This document shows positions 12,701 to 25,174 of a stretch of DNA of 64,000 nt, piece after piece. How positions within the stretch are numbered: the stretch's first letter is position 1; each line of letters starts with the position of its first letter. The stretch is from assembly GCA_950022295.1 (NCBI GenBank), contig OX465598.1:121255001-121319000 (forward strand), given 5' to 3'. The DNA comes from Bromus sterilis. Lineage: Eukaryota > Streptophyta > Magnoliopsida > Poales > Poaceae. The notes under the pieces were generated by a model, which saw only the letters and a list, made by a program, of their open reading frames with translations, had not been told where the DNA came from and ran no database searches. Both the position numbers and the translations under genes were made by a program.

Positions 12701-14126
12701 ATTAAACACCTGACAGGCGGGGCCCAACGGCCAAGTGCACAGGGGGGGTTGGTGGTTACAGAAACCACGACGGCGCGCCGGCGATCACCGGAGTTACTCC
12801 GGCGAGCCCGTTCTCTCGCCACGGTGGCTCGTTCTCTGCGCGGTTTGGCCCTACGGGATCGCAGAGCCGCGCCGCGTCCACCCCAGCAACGGCGCGCACT
12901 GCGGTGGCTCCTAGCAACGTCTACGACGAGCGGCAGCGGCGGCCGGAGCGGGCCTACGTCGAAGGCGATGATGGCGAGGAACAAAACTAAAGGGGGAGGG
13001 GGCAAACGGCGCGCGAGCTCACCAGGGAGCGAAGGGGAGGGGTCTCGTGGCCGGAGGAGCTTGAGGCGCGGCGAATTTGACGAAGACGCCGGCGAGGTCA
13101 GGCTGGAGTCCGGCGACAAATGCGGTGGTTACAGTGGGGCTCGAGGTCGAAGCGCTGCCCAAACCGAAGGAGGCGGCCACGGCGGAGCTCCTGGGCGCGT
13201 TGGCTGGGCCGGGGGTGGCCGGTGGCCACGCCGGTGTCGATGGCTTGGCGGCGGCGCGTACGGCTCCGAGCGGGATATGGAGGACGGCGAGCGCGAGGGG
13301 ATACAAGAGGGGGGCGCTGGGGTTTGGGGCTGCTAGGGTTAGGGTTTGGCGCAGGGGGCGCCGTCTTGTAGCCGGCGGAGCGTCTCCGATGCTCTCCACG
13401 CCGATGGCCATGGCGCCCTGGCCACGGGGTGAGTGACACGGGGGTGGGGATGAACAGGAGGGAGATGACCGGGGTGGGGGGGCCTTGGGCTTGCGGCCCA
13501 GGGGGAAAAAGGAGGAGGTGGCCTGGTGGGCTTCGCCCCCAGGCGTAGGTTTAGGTTTCCATTTTTTTTTATCTTTTACCTTTTGTTTATTCCCTTTTGT
13601 AATTATTTTAATACCTTAGGCATTTTTGTAAAAGGTGGTTGGTGCCCCATAATTTATGTTACACCTAAGGTCAGTGCCACAAAAGATTTGGGAAATTATA
13701 AAAGTCATTTAATATTTCTTTTAAATATTAAATGATTTAAATAGGGTTTTTATCCACTGTTTTGATTGTTTAGAAATATATATAGATTAATAAAATCTCC
13801 AACTAGGTGGGACATGACCCACTGAATATTTAGGATTTGATAAAAATAGTTCCACAATTTTTGGAGTAAGTTGATTTTGCACTTTGGTTCTTAATAATCC
13901 ACCAAAGGCATTTGAAGATTTTAAATTGATTTCAATTCAAAGGTCATTTGAATTGAGCTAGGTATTGATTTGATTCATCATGATCAAGGTCCATGATCAC
14001 AATGCATTCAAGAATAACAAGGTGGAAATTGAATTTGAACTGATCCAAGTTGACCGAATAAAAGTTTTGCACAGTAGTGATGAACAGTAACAGTGATTAC
14101 TGTTCACTGACAGTGAGGGTGTTACA
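9773..14126 (-). repeat. Element B left LTR (3' LTR in element orientation)
   Basis: It opens TGTGACGCCCCC and ends GAGGGTGTTACA. It holds a GC-rich block at about 12690-13540 flanked by AT-rich stretches. The block contains several long overlapping open frames on both strands that have no domains and recur in the other LTR, so they are composition artefacts. A TATATATAG-type TATA candidate lies near 10262-10272 (minus). About 4.35 kb is very long for an LTR. Confidence 0.95.
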
Positions 14127-14141
14127 AATCTCCCCCACTAC
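14127..14141 (-). other. Polypurine tract of element B
   Basis: On the minus strand the bases before the 3' LTR read GTAGTGGGGGAGATT, a purine-rich tract that would prime plus-strand synthesis. Confidence 0.8.
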
Positions 14142-14162
14142 AAGAATTCTCGTCCCGAGAAT

Positions 14163-15359
14163 TTAGGTGGTAGAGGGGAAAAGATCGGGGTATTCCTCAC
14201 GAAGACGATCTTCACGTTCCCAAGTGGCTTCATCTTTAGAATGATTCGACCACTGAACTTTGAGGAACTTGGTTGTCTTGTTGCGGGTTTTGCGTTCAGA
14301 CTGATCGAGAATGCGGCTCGGATGTTCTTGATAAGTCAAGTCCTGTTGCAGCTCGATCATATCATGCTCCACTTCACGAATAGGGTCTTTGAAGCAGCGT
14401 CGGAGTTGCGACACGTGAAAGACATCGTGGACTTGAGAGAGGTTTGCCGGCAATTCCAATCGGTATGCCACGGGTCCACTTCTAGAAAGGATACGGAACG
14501 GGCCAATGTAGCGAGGAGCTAACTTGCCTTTGATCCCGAAACGATGAGTTCCTCTCATCGGAGTGACACGGAGGTACGCGTATTCGCCAGGCTGATAGAC
14601 CATTTCCTTGTGCTTGCGATCATAGTTGCTCTTCTGACGGGACTGAGCAGCTTTCAAGTGTTCACGAATAACGCGAACCTGATCTTCAGCATGTTGTATG
14701 ATGTCCAGACCAATGAGAGTTCGTTCTCCAGTTTCGGACCAATTTAGAGGGGTTCGACACTTACGTCCATAGAGAACTTCAAAGGGTGCCATCTTCAGAC
14801 TAGCTTGATAGCTATTGTTATACGAGAATTCAGCAAATGGAAGAGATTCCTCCCATTTCTTACCGAATGAAATGACACAAGCTCGAAGCATATCTTCAAG
14901 CACTTGATTAACTCGTTAGACTTGTCCTTGCGACTGGGGGTGATAAGCGGTGCTGAAATTTAGGTGAGTGCCCATAGCTTCTTGGAAACTATCCCAGAAC
15001 TTCGAGGTGAAAATGCTGCCACGGTCTGAACTGATCTCCAACGGAATACCGTGGAGGGAAACAATTCTGGAAACATATAAGTCTGCCAACTGACTAGCAG
15101 AGATCGTCTTCTTGACAGGCAGAAAATGAGCAACCTTGGAGAATCGGTCGATGACAACAAAGATCGCATCATGACCTTTCTGTGATCGGGGAAATCCGGT
15201 GACGAAGTCCATTTCAATCTTGTCCCATTTCCATTCAGGAATAGAGAGTGGTTGCAGAGTACCAGCAGGTCTTTGATGTTCGGCTTTGACGCGACGGCAA
15301 ACGTCACACTCATCAACATAACGAGCAATGTCTTGCTTCATGTTAGACCACCAGTACCG
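14163..15359 (-). pseudogene. Element B integrase with chromodomain-like C-terminus
   Basis: This continues element B pol after a TAG at 15360-15362. The zinc-binding CDVC lies near the start, then the catalytic core (KIEMDFVTGFPRSQKGHDA, SDRGSIFTSKFW, FSTAYHPQSQGQV). A TAA at 14916-14918 falls exactly where the conserved catalytic Glu codon is expected after SQGQ; the frame then runs on to 14163 (FAEFSYNNSYQASLKMAPFE, the LAPRYIGPFRI motif, and a tail ending EATWEREDRLREEYPDLFP). That tail matches the chromodomain region that directs chromovirus integration to heterochromatin (family knowledge). Apart from the two stops the frame is undamaged. Confidence 0.92.
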
Positions 15360-18300
15360 CTAACGAAGGTCTTGGTACATCTTGGTACTACCAGGGTGAA
15401 TCGACAAAGGAGTATCATGAGCTTCTTTCATGACGCGCGGGGTCAAGTTCAGATTGGGCTTATTCCTAGGGACCACTAAACGATTCTTGAAATACAACGT
15501 ACCATCATCAACAACAATGAAGCATAATGGTTTTCCACTAGCGATATACTTCTTGATCTTCTCGACATCAGAGTCACATGTTTGTATCCACTTGATGGTG
15601 CTGTCGAGGTCCGGCTCAACAACAAGGTTATTCACATGTCCCTGCGGAACAATTTCAAGGTTCAACTTGCGGAGCTCTTCATACAGAAGTGGCTGCTCTA
15701 TCTGGACTTCAAGTTCACTACAGTAGGCTTTGCGACTCAGGGCATCAGCCACCACATTAGCTTTGCCAGGGGTGTAAGAAATTCCCATGTTGTAGTCGGC
15801 TATTGTCTCGAGCCATCTCTGCTGGCGGAGATTCAGGTCGGGCTGAGTAAATAGGTACTTCAGGCTTTGGTGGTCGGTGTAGATCTCGCAACGATTACCG
15901 ACAAGGTAATGTCGCCACAGCTTCAATGCATAAATTACTGCTGCCAATTCGAGATCATGTGTGGGATAGTTTTCTTCGTGAGCACGCAACTGACGAGATC
16001 CATAAGCAATCACTTTGCGATCTTGCATTAGGACACAGCCTAATCCTTGACGAGACGTGTCGCAATAAATCACGAAGTCCTTCTGGGTATCAGGGGGAGC
16101 AAGCACTGGGGGTGAAGTGAGCTTGTCCTTGAGAGCTTGAAAACTTTCTTGACATTTACCTGTCCACTCAAACTTGACGCCTTTGTGCAGAAGGTTAGTG
16201 AGAGGCCTGGCAATCTTGGAGAAATTCTCGACAAAACGGCGGCAATAGCTGGCAAGGCTGAGGAAACTTCTGACTTGCTTGACAGTCCTGGGCGGAGTCC
16301 AGTCAAGAATAGCCTGGATACGTTCGGGGTTGACGGCAACGCCATCCTTGGAAATCACATGACCAAGGTAGGTTACTTCTGGAAGCCAGAACTCACACTT
16401 AGAATACTTGGCGTACAGTTTGTGTTCTCGAAGCTTTTCCAGTATAAGGCGAAGATGTTCAGCATGCTCCGCATCGGTCTTGGAGTAAATCAATATATCA
16501 TCCAGATAAACCACGACGAACTTGTCGAGGTATTCCATGAATATATAGTTCATCAATCTGGAGAAGGTGGCTGGTGCATTCGTCAAGCCAAAGGGCATGA
16601 CAGTGTACTCGTATGAACCATAGCGAGTAATGAATGCGGTCTTCGGGATGTCCTCATCATGGACTCGAATTTGATGGTAACCCAACCTTAAGTCGAGTTT
16701 TGAAAACACCGTGGATCCAGCAAGTTGATCGTAAAGATCATTGATCCGAGTGGCCTGGTTGATAGGTCGGTAATCTTGGACCAAACGGTTCGTGCCATCA
16801 CTCTTCTTGACAAAGAGCGAAGGTGCTCCCCAAGCAGAGGAACTTGGACGGATGAAGCCTTTCTCGAGGGCCGTGTCAATCTCCTTCTTCCATTCAAGGA
16901 GGTGGTGAGGTGGCATCTTATATGGGCGCTTGGCAATAGGTACGGTGCCAGGCTTCAAGTCGATGACGAATTCAATCTCTCTAATCGGGGGTATTCCCGG
17001 CAGCTCTTCCGGGAAGACGTCGGGAAAATCACAAACGACTGGGACTTGCTTAATTCCTTCAAGAGGCGAGACATTCAAAGCATTCATCATATAGATATGC
17101 GTTTCAGCATCACGGGTAATCTGGGTGGTGTGGTTAACAATCTCACTGGAGGGGTGAAAAATTTGGACAGATTTGGTACCACAATACAGTGCGGCATCGT
17201 GGACTTTCAACCAATCCATTCCCAGGATGAGGTCTATGGTGGAAGACTTCAGAATGATGGGGGACACGTGGAATACAACTCCTTCGATTTCAACGGCGGT
17301 ATTGGGCACCATCATGGTGGTTCGGCATTGGCCTATCGGGGTGCGAACAACCAACGGTGTGTTCATCTTTCCAAGCGTAAAGTTATGCGATAATGCAAAT
17401 GCTTCCGACATGAATGAATGCGATGCTCCTGTATCAAATAAGACAGTAGCAGGTATTGAGTTAATGAGGAGAGTACCCATCACTGTAGCGGGCTGTGCCT
17501 GAGCTTCTTCAACGTCAATGTGGTTAGCATGACCACGAGTGTGAGCAGAAGACCCAGTGTTATAGTTGGGGGTCCTATTGTTGCCATGGCCAGCAGGGTG
17601 AACTACCAGTTGATTCTGTCGCTGAGGGCAGTCTCTGGAAAAGTGACCTGTCTGATGGCACTTGAAGCACAAGCCATCTTGAGGACGGAGGGGTGCAGTC
17701 TCAGTCTTCGGCTGTCTCGGCGGAGGCGGAGGCAGACGAGGTGCAACATACGACGGCCTTGGTGCAGGGGCAGGTGGACGATACACACTGTGTGGAAGCC
17801 AAATGCGTTGCTTCTGTGCTGTGCCCGAAGATGAGCCAGCATCACGGGGGCGCTTCGGCGAACCACCAAACTTAAGTTGAGCGGTCTCAAGAGTGATAGT
17901 CTGGTTCACCATGGTGGCGAAGTCGGGGAAGACGTGCAAAGCTAGTGCAAGCTGGAGATCTGCGTTGAGTCCATCACGGAACTTCTCTTGCCTACTTGCA
18001 TCATTGGGGAGGTCACTTGCAGCATAGAGGGAGAGGCGGAGGAATTCCCTCTGATATGCCTCGACAGTTTTGTTTCCATGAACGAGGTTGCGGAATTCAG
18101 CCTTCATATGGTTCATAATCGCCTGGGGGACATAACGAGCACGGAAGGCAGACTTGAACTCATTCCAGGTGACGAAAGTCCCTTCAGCTAGCGAGCCCTT
18201 GTAAGTGTCCCACCACTGAGCAGAGGGGCCACGTAGGAAATAGGACGCAAAGTTGACGTAATCGGCAACGCTCACATTAGCGAACTCTAACTGACGGTTG

Positions 18301-18548
18301 ATGTCACGAAGCCAATCATCGGCATCCAGCGGCTGTTCAGGCTGGTGGAAGAGAGGGGGATTGAGACGCATGAAATCCCGCAGAGTAACCACAGGCGGTT
18401 GGTTCTGGTGCTGGTTCTGGTTCTGATTCTGGCTCTGGAGCTGATCTATGACTCCTTGCATAAACACCTGGTTCATCTGAAACTGCTGCATCATCGCGGC
18501 CATGTAGTCCGGCGGCGGAGGTGGATCGTTGGCACCACGACCAGCCAT
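15360..18548 (-). pseudogene. Element B gag-protease-RT-RNase H polyprotein (1062 codons to stop)
   Basis: The start chosen is the ATG at 18546-18548 (MAGRGANDPPPPPDYM); the open frame upstream is leader. Residues 55-230: retrotransposon gag. Residues 294-307: CCHC knuckle CFKCHQTGHFSRDC. Residues 372-376: protease DTGAS. RT runs from about 530 to 760 with FGLTNAPATF and the catalytic YLDD at 681-684. RNase H at 826-938 has YCDTS, ELAAV, YTDHQSL and ADALSR. After RPINQAT (residue 600) the frame goes straight to RINDLYDQL; relatives have about eight extra residues there, so an in-frame 24-bp deletion in RT is likely. A TAG follows KMYQDLR. This is the best-preserved pol in the window but it is not functional. 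Confidence 0.95.
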
Positions 18549-19189
18549 CCTGCTAGAATTTAACAGGGGTATTTCAGCGATGAACATTTTAACGAGATGC
18601 CGGAAACGAGTAAGAGGTAAAGCGACAACAAAGAGGAGGCGCGGATATATAGGAGTAGTCATATAAGACAATACACATCCACACATAGAATCAATCGAAA
18701 ATCGGGCAGCGTAACGTCGTAGAAATTAAGGAAAAAGGACACACTAGGCGGCGCGCAGACCGCGGTAAGGATTACACGACGCGACATAGATTCCACTATG
18801 TCAATCACGCCGCAAGAAAACTGTTGGCCACAGGAGTTAATGCCAGAGGACGTGCGGCCTGCCCAGAATGAGAATGGGATCCGCGGTCCGGGACCTGGGG
18901 TATGACTCCTGCGACACGACTCAATCAATGGGGGAAGCACCAAAAACGCCGGGTGGAATCAAGAGAACGTGATCCTAATGTCATATTTTTTTAAAACTTA
19001 CCAGCAAGGATAAGAGAGCAGATTCCCAGAACATAGGTAAGGAGAAAAGGATCCTAATACCATAGATATCACACGTAGAGACATCGATGTGGGCCCGTAA
19101 GCCAAATATTAAGTTAGCAAAAATAGTTTTTCAAAGTCTAGACTCAACTTCGACCAGGTAGTGGTGGGGTGGCTTCCTACAGGCAGTCG
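18549..19189 (-). other. Element B leader between primer site and gag
   Basis: About 640 bp with no domain-bearing frame. The open frame extending upstream of the gag ATG to 18686 has no recognisable content. Confidence 0.7.
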
Positions 19190-19201
19190 GCTCTGATACC
19201 A
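19190..19201 (-). other. Primer binding site of element B, initiator-Met tRNA
   Basis: The plus strand reads GCTCTGATACCA; the minus strand TGGTATCAGAGC lies three bases from the end of the right LTR. It confirms minus orientation. Confidence 0.93.
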
Positions 19202-19204
19202 ACT

Positions 19205-22200
19205 TGTGACGCCCCCAAAATCAATCCGTGTACAGTAATCATACACGCAGGGTACACGGCTGAGATTAGGGTGCCACGGTGAGAATATCACAGCACAACA
19301 CTAAACACAAAAGGATAAACCAAAATGTTACAATAAAGGGGGGGTCGCTCGGACCCGAATACATAAGTTATACAAACCATAATATCTGAGTACAGACATA
19401 GTTAGTCAAGTTTTGCCTTAAGAAGGCTAGCACAAATAACATCAGAGATACAGATCGAAAAGGCAAGGCCTCCTGCCTGGGAGCCTCCGAAACTACTCCT
19501 GGTCCTGGTCAGCGGGGGTCTCGACGTAGTAGTATCCGCCTCCGGGGTACTCCTACTCCTGGGCTCCAACGTCGACTGCAGCGGCCGATCAGGCAAAACA
19601 TAAAAGGGGAATTAAAGCAAAGGTGAGTATCTAGCATACCCGCGAGTCTTACGTCCGCTACTAAGCATTATGCATTGTATCAACGGAAAGAAGAGGCTGT
19701 ATATAGTGGACTGCAAGATAGAAATCAGAATAAGGGAAAGAAGCTAGGCCTATCGAAGACTAGCATCTTCCGACGATGTCTTGCAGCTTGAGGTAAGAAT
19801 CAGCCAACAGTTCATATAAAGCATAAAGTAACAACGAAGCAGAAGTTGCTGCAACATTGTATAATATAAGTTGTAATGATTAATAATAATAATAATGCCT
19901 CCGAGTTCCCTTCCTCGACTCCCTGCGAGGAAGAAGACCCGGAACCATACAGTTTAATAGTAATAGTTTCTAGTGGTAAGATGCAGCTTCAGCATAAAGC
20001 GTCCTGTTACCGTGGACACGGCTATTCAAATAGATTAAACTCCCTGCAGGGGTGCACTACTGTTCAGCCTGCACGCTCGGATCTCCAGGGTGGCGGGAAC
20101 CTGGTTAGGGAACGCTCCACCAAAGCTATCCGACACGACGCAGCCCATCCTAGGCTCAACAGAGAGGCCATCCGCCAGACTATATCCAATGCGCCAAGGG
20201 GTCTAGGACCCTCACCCTTGCACACTCCTGCACGGTGCGTGGCTGGCCGGTGAAGCGAAAGCAAATCCAAAAACACACCGTACGGACGAAGAAGACACCA
20301 CTTCCCGGTGCAGGCCGCGGTACTGCTGACGTCTGAAGAGCTTTCGGACAAACTACGACGCAGGGGAGCCCATAACTCCTTATCCCACGTTGAGGTAGTG
20401 CGTACAGACCAACGGGCCTCTCAAGTCATCCGCCGAACCATTTAGCATTTTAATTAACCTTTGTGACAACCGTTATCGTTGCCTCGACTTGACCGACCCG
20501 CGGTCAACGACAGCAGTCAGGACCACAAGTACATCGGTGCCTGCCCTGTCGTCCCACCAAGTCACTGCGGTTACCAACAAGGTGAACCGTCTCCTTACCT
20601 TGTCTCGCGTGTGCTCTTGGTAGAGCTCTACTTTCGTGGTTTGGTAACTCTCGCGAGATACGAGCAGGGGCCAAGCACGCCAGTAACGTCGGTCGTACCC
20701 TCCCTGTCGTTCCCGACGATATACCTCTCGCGGGCACCGTTGGGTCGCCCGACTTTCTTACCTTTAAGGACAACCGCTGTTCAGGACCCTATGGCGGCAA
20801 GACAAAGTCAGCTTCGAGTGGAGTACAAGAATTACTCCTGGATAGCTCACACTTGAGGTGACTAGGCATAACCCAGATAGGGGCCTTTGGCGGTGTCTGC
20901 TTTGTACCGTACCTGTGCAGTTGTATATATTGTATCCGTGTTCACCCCCCTGAGTGATCACGTCCCGCTATCTAGTCCTAGCTAACAATGCGCAGGGCTC
21001 ACTGCTGAATATATGCATAATTATAACAGGCAGCATAGGATAAAGGAAAGGTACATCAAGGGGCGACAAAATCAGGCTATGCAATTGAATAGGAGTATAA
21101 CGTAGCAGCAGCAGTAACAATGCCTAGTGCAAGAAAGTACGGAAAGGTAGGCGATATCTGGGGAAGAGAATGGCTCTGCTTGCCTGGAAGCTCGCGGGTA
21201 GGGGCAGGGTCGTCGACGAAGTAGTCGTACCCGGCAGCGGTGTAGTCGGCGGTAGTAGCGGGGTCTACCGAAGGTTAAGGGGGGGAGGAAACAGTAAATA
21301 CACAGCAATAATATTCAAACATATGCATGACATGACAGAGGAAATGTTAACGGTGTTCTAACGCAGTGCAATGCACGATGCTTGGAGCGGGAATTCATCC
21401 GGGGATGAACTGCCAGCTCCGGCTGATTACCGGACAGGGTGTCCGGAGGGGGAAGGGTTCAGGCCGGAGGTGTCGTGGACATCCGACAAGGATAACGGGG
21501 GTGTATCCGGGTTAGTTGAACCATTCCGGACAACTTTCGTGTTCGGAATAAATTCATCCGGGTACTTTTTATCGGTACCGGAAATTATCGACAGACAGCC
21601 CGGGAGGGGGAAATGACGATGATCGGTGTGTTAGGGGGGTGAGGTAGACATACGGGTAGCGTATTCGTATTCGTTATATTTTTCTGATCAATTTTCATGT
21701 ATAAAGTTTTTCGATCCGATATACGGATTAAAAGATATTGATTTTATAAGTTTAATCAATTTTAAAACATTAAAAATCCTTTTAATAATTTCTTTTATTA
21801 TTTTTAGTAACATTATCCAGAACAGTGTTGACTGGTCAAACCTGACCAGTGGAACCCACTGGTCAGCCTCACATTTCTAATAATTCATTTAATTAAATTA
21901 AATTAACCTCTGGACCCACATGTCATACACTGGAATAAATCTAAATTATTTTAAATATTAATCTGACCGTGGGGTCTACCTGTCATAGACTCATATGCTT
22001 AATTAGCATTTTTATTAATCAGTGAATTAACTTAACAGTTGGGCCCACCTGTCATTGACAGTGGGGGTTATCTCTATTTAATTAAAACATGGGTTAACTA
22101 AGGGGGATTGGGCCCGCGTGTCATTGTCACATCGCTGCTTAATTAAACACCTGACAGGCGGGGCCCAACGGCCAGTGGCACAGGGGGGGTTGGTGGTTAC

Positions 22201-23568
22201 AGCAACCACGACGGCGCGCCGGCGATCACCGGAGTTACTCCGGCGAGCCCGTTCTCTCGCCACGATGGCTCGTTCTCTGCGCGGTTTGGCCCTACGGGAT
22301 CGCAAAGCCGCGCCGCGTCCACCCCAGCAAACGGCGCGCACTGCGGTGGCTCCTAGCAACGTCTACGACGAGCAGCAGCGGCGTTCGGAGCGGGTCTACG
22401 TCGAATGCGATGATGGCGAGGACCAAAACAAACGGGGGAGGGGGCAAACGACGCGCGAGCTCACCAGGGAGCGAAGGGGAGGGGTCTCGTGGCCGGAGGA
22501 GCTTGAGGCGCGGCGAATTTGACAAAGACGCCGGCGAGGTCAGGCTGGAGTCCGGTGACAAATGCGGTGGTTACAGTGGGGCTCGAGGTCGAAGCGCTGC
22601 CCAAACCGAAGGAGGCGGCCACGGCGGAGCTCCTGGGCACGTTGGCTGGGCCGTGGGTGGCCGGTGGCCACGCCGGTGTCGATGGCTTGGCGGCGGCGCG
22701 TACGGCTCCGAGCGGGATATGGAGGACGACGAGCGCGAGGGGAGACAAGAGGGGGGCCGCTGGGGTTTGGGGCTGCTAGGGTTAGGGTTTGGCGCAGGGG
22801 GCGCCGTCTTGTAGCCGGCGGAGCGTCTCCGATGCTCTCCACGCCGATGGCCATGGCGCCCTGGCCACGGGATGAGTGACACGGGGGAGGGGATGAACAG
22901 GAGGGAGATGACCGGGGTGGGGGGGCCTTGGGCTTGCGGCCCAGGGGGAAAAAGGAGGAGGTGGCCTGGTGGGCTTCGCCCCCAGGCGTAGGTTTAGGTT
23001 TCCATTTTTTTTATCTTTTACCTTTTGTTTATTCCCTTTTGTAATTATTTTAATACCTTAGGCATTTTTGTAAAAGGTGGTTGGTGCCCCATAATTTATG
23101 TTACACCTAAGGTCAGTGCCACAAAAGATTTGGGCAATTATAAAAGTCATTTAATATTTCTTTTAAATATTAAATGATTTAAATAGGGTTTTTATCCACT
23201 GTTTTGATTGTTTAGAAATATTTATAGATTAATAAAATCTCCAACTAGGTGGGACATGACCCACTGAATATTTAGGATTTAATAAAAATAGTTCCACAAT
23301 TTTTGGAGTAAGTTGATTTTGCACTTTGGTTCTTAATAATCCACCAAAGGCATTTGAAGATTTTAAATTGATTTCAATTCAAAGGTCATTTGAATTGAGC
23401 TAGGTATTGGTTTGATTCATCATGACCAAGGTCCATGATCACAATGCATTCAAGAATAACAAGGTGGAAATTGAATTTGAACTGATCCAAGTTGACCGAA
23501 TAAAAGTTTTGCACAGTAGTGATGAACAGTAACAGTGATTACTGTTCACTGACAGTGAGGGTGTTACA
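19205..23568 (-). repeat. Element B right LTR (5' LTR in element orientation)
   Basis: It starts TGTGACGCCCCC at 19205 and ends GTGTTACA at 23568. It is nearly identical to 9773-14126 along its whole length, including the GC-rich block (here about 22130-22990) and its non-coding open frames. It differs by scattered substitutions and small indels. Confidence 0.95.
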
Positions 23569-24056
23569 TATTTTATCTCTGAAGTTCGTTCACCATCCAA
23601 GCAACGTTACCCGCATTATCAAAAGTTGGCAACGGGGATTTTCTTGGCCTCACAGAAACTAGCTCACTATTTCCAAGATCACTCAATCAAAGTCGTCTCG
23701 GAAGCTCCTCTTGCAGAAATCATGAATAATAAATAAATCAAGTGATGAATCAATGGGACATTCAGAGCCCAGCGATGACAACTTACTGTGTAGTTGTCCG
23801 AAAATTGGAGAAAAAAATCGATGGGCTCGAGCTCCATCATATACCAAGGACTCAAAATCAGGCAGCTGACGATTTGGCTAAGCTTGGATCAACTCGGAGT
23901 GAGATTCCATCTGGAGTTTATCTGGAACATCTGCACTCTCCAACCGTCAAAGAAGATCCCTTTTTGAAGATGATCCAGAGATGTTACCAGATAAAAACAT
24001 ACGTGACAAGGAAGACATACCTGCGGTCATTGATATGGTTTTTGATGTACAGGTGA
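23569..24056 (+). pseudogene. Gypsy A RNase H, right part with large internal deletion
   Basis: After element B the frame reads ISEVRSPSKQRYPHYQKLA and continues to the PLAEIMNNK motif near 23730, where it stops. It resumes in another frame near 23780 with GLELHHIPRTQNQAADDLAK, the C-terminal end of the second RNase H domain. In element D the same two landmarks are about 450 bp apart and enclose the FDGS and GDSNLVVQQ catalytic region; here they nearly touch. Most of the second RNase H domain, with its catalytic acids, is therefore deleted. Confidence 0.82.
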
Positions 24057-25174
24057 CACAACCCGAGTGGACATTACCAATCTTGGCTTATTTGCAAAAA
24101 CAAGAATTACCAAAAGACGAGTTGGAAGCCAAGCAGATTGTTCTCAAATCAAAGTATTACTCGGTAATTAATAATGAGCTGTAGAGAAATAGCGTCACCA
24201 GACTTCCCCAGCGGTGCATCTCAGAAGATGAGGGTCAACTCATATTGCAAGATATCCACTCGAGCGATTGCGGGCATCATGCTTCAAGTCGGACATTAGT
24301 GGCAAAAGCTTTCCGAGATGGTTTCTTTTGGCCTAAGGCACTAGCTGATGCTAAGGACATAGTTGAACACTGCCAAGGATGCCAATTTTATGCCAGTCAA
24401 CCGCAGAAACCTGCTTCCGAGTTAAAGACAATTCCTTTAGCTTGCCATTTTGCTCTATGGGGCCTTGATATGATCGGACCACTCAAAACGGGAAAATATG
24501 GTTTCACTCATAGTTTAGTTTCTGTAGACAAGTTTACAAAGTGGATAGAAGAAAAACCAATAAAATCTTTGGATTCGGCAACAGCAATCAGTTTTATCCA
24601 GGGCATTATACATTGTTTTGGTGTCCCCCATGACATCATTACAGATAATGGCTCCAATTTTAACTCGGCCGAATTCAAATATTTTTGTTGGACCAATGGA
24701 ATTCAAGTGAATTATGCCTCAGTGGCGCATCCTCAGTCCAATGGCCAAGTCGAGTGTGCTAATGGACTGATATTGAAGGGAATCAAGCCACGCTTACTTC
24801 GGGAACTGAAAGAAGCAGCGGGTACTTGGGTGGCTGAACTTCCCTCGGTTTTATGGGGCCTGCGAACAACACCAAATCGCTCGACTCGGTTATCTCCTTT
24901 CTTTTTGGTGTATGGTGTAGAAGCTATCCTTCTGAGTGATTTGAATCATAATGCTCCCCAAGTAACCCAATACTCTGAAGCAGAGGCCGAAGCAGAAAGG
25001 CAAGATGGAGTGGACCTTCTTGAAGAAGAACGAAACTTAGCTCTCTCTCGTTCGGCATTTTATCAGCAGGATCTTCGACGTTTCCATGACCGGCATGTCC
25101 GAGCTCGCTCATTCCAAGAAGGTGACATGGTGCTACACGTGAAGCAGACTTCAGAAGGGAATCATAACCAATGA
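24057..25174 (+). pseudogene. Gypsy A integrase (309-codon open part)
   Basis: The open frame at 24245-25174 has the HHCC zinc region (CGHHASSRT, CQGC), catalytic Asp75 in WGLDMIGPL, Asp134 in ITDNGSNF and Glu170 in SNGQVECANG. The last two are separated by 35 residues, the canonical DD35E spacing. The frame to the left (24057-24244, around PQRCISEDEGQ) belongs to the RNase H-integrase linker and contains a stop at 24181. The C-terminus ends at VKQTSEGNHNQ, short of the usual integrase tail. The three catalytic residues are intact, unlike the rest of this pol. Confidence 0.87.

Larger units (their letters stand above)
9773..23568 (-). mobile_element. Element B: 13.8-kb chromovirus-type Gypsy with giant LTRs
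   Basis: A complete insertion into Gypsy A RNase H, flanked by perfect TATTT duplications (9768-9772 and 23569-23573). Ends are TGTGACGCCCCC and GGTGTTACA. LTRs: 9773-14126 (4354 bp) and 19205-23568 (4364 bp), about 63 percent of the element. Minus orientation follows from the primer site beside the right LTR, the purine tract beside the left LTR and the pol frame. Domain order gag, protease, RT, RNase H, integrase, chromodomain-like tail fits Tekay/Del-type chromoviruses (inference). Sampled stretches of the two LTRs differ at a few percent or less, including a 4-bp indel near the left end, indicating a fairly recent insertion. Confidence 0.95.

Noticed and set aside
12637..13439. Several long overlapping ORFs (up to 219 codons) on both strands, repeated at 22078-22882
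   Set aside because: They lie in the GC-rich block of both LTRs of element B, overlap in all frames, have Arg/Gly/Pro-biased content and no domain.
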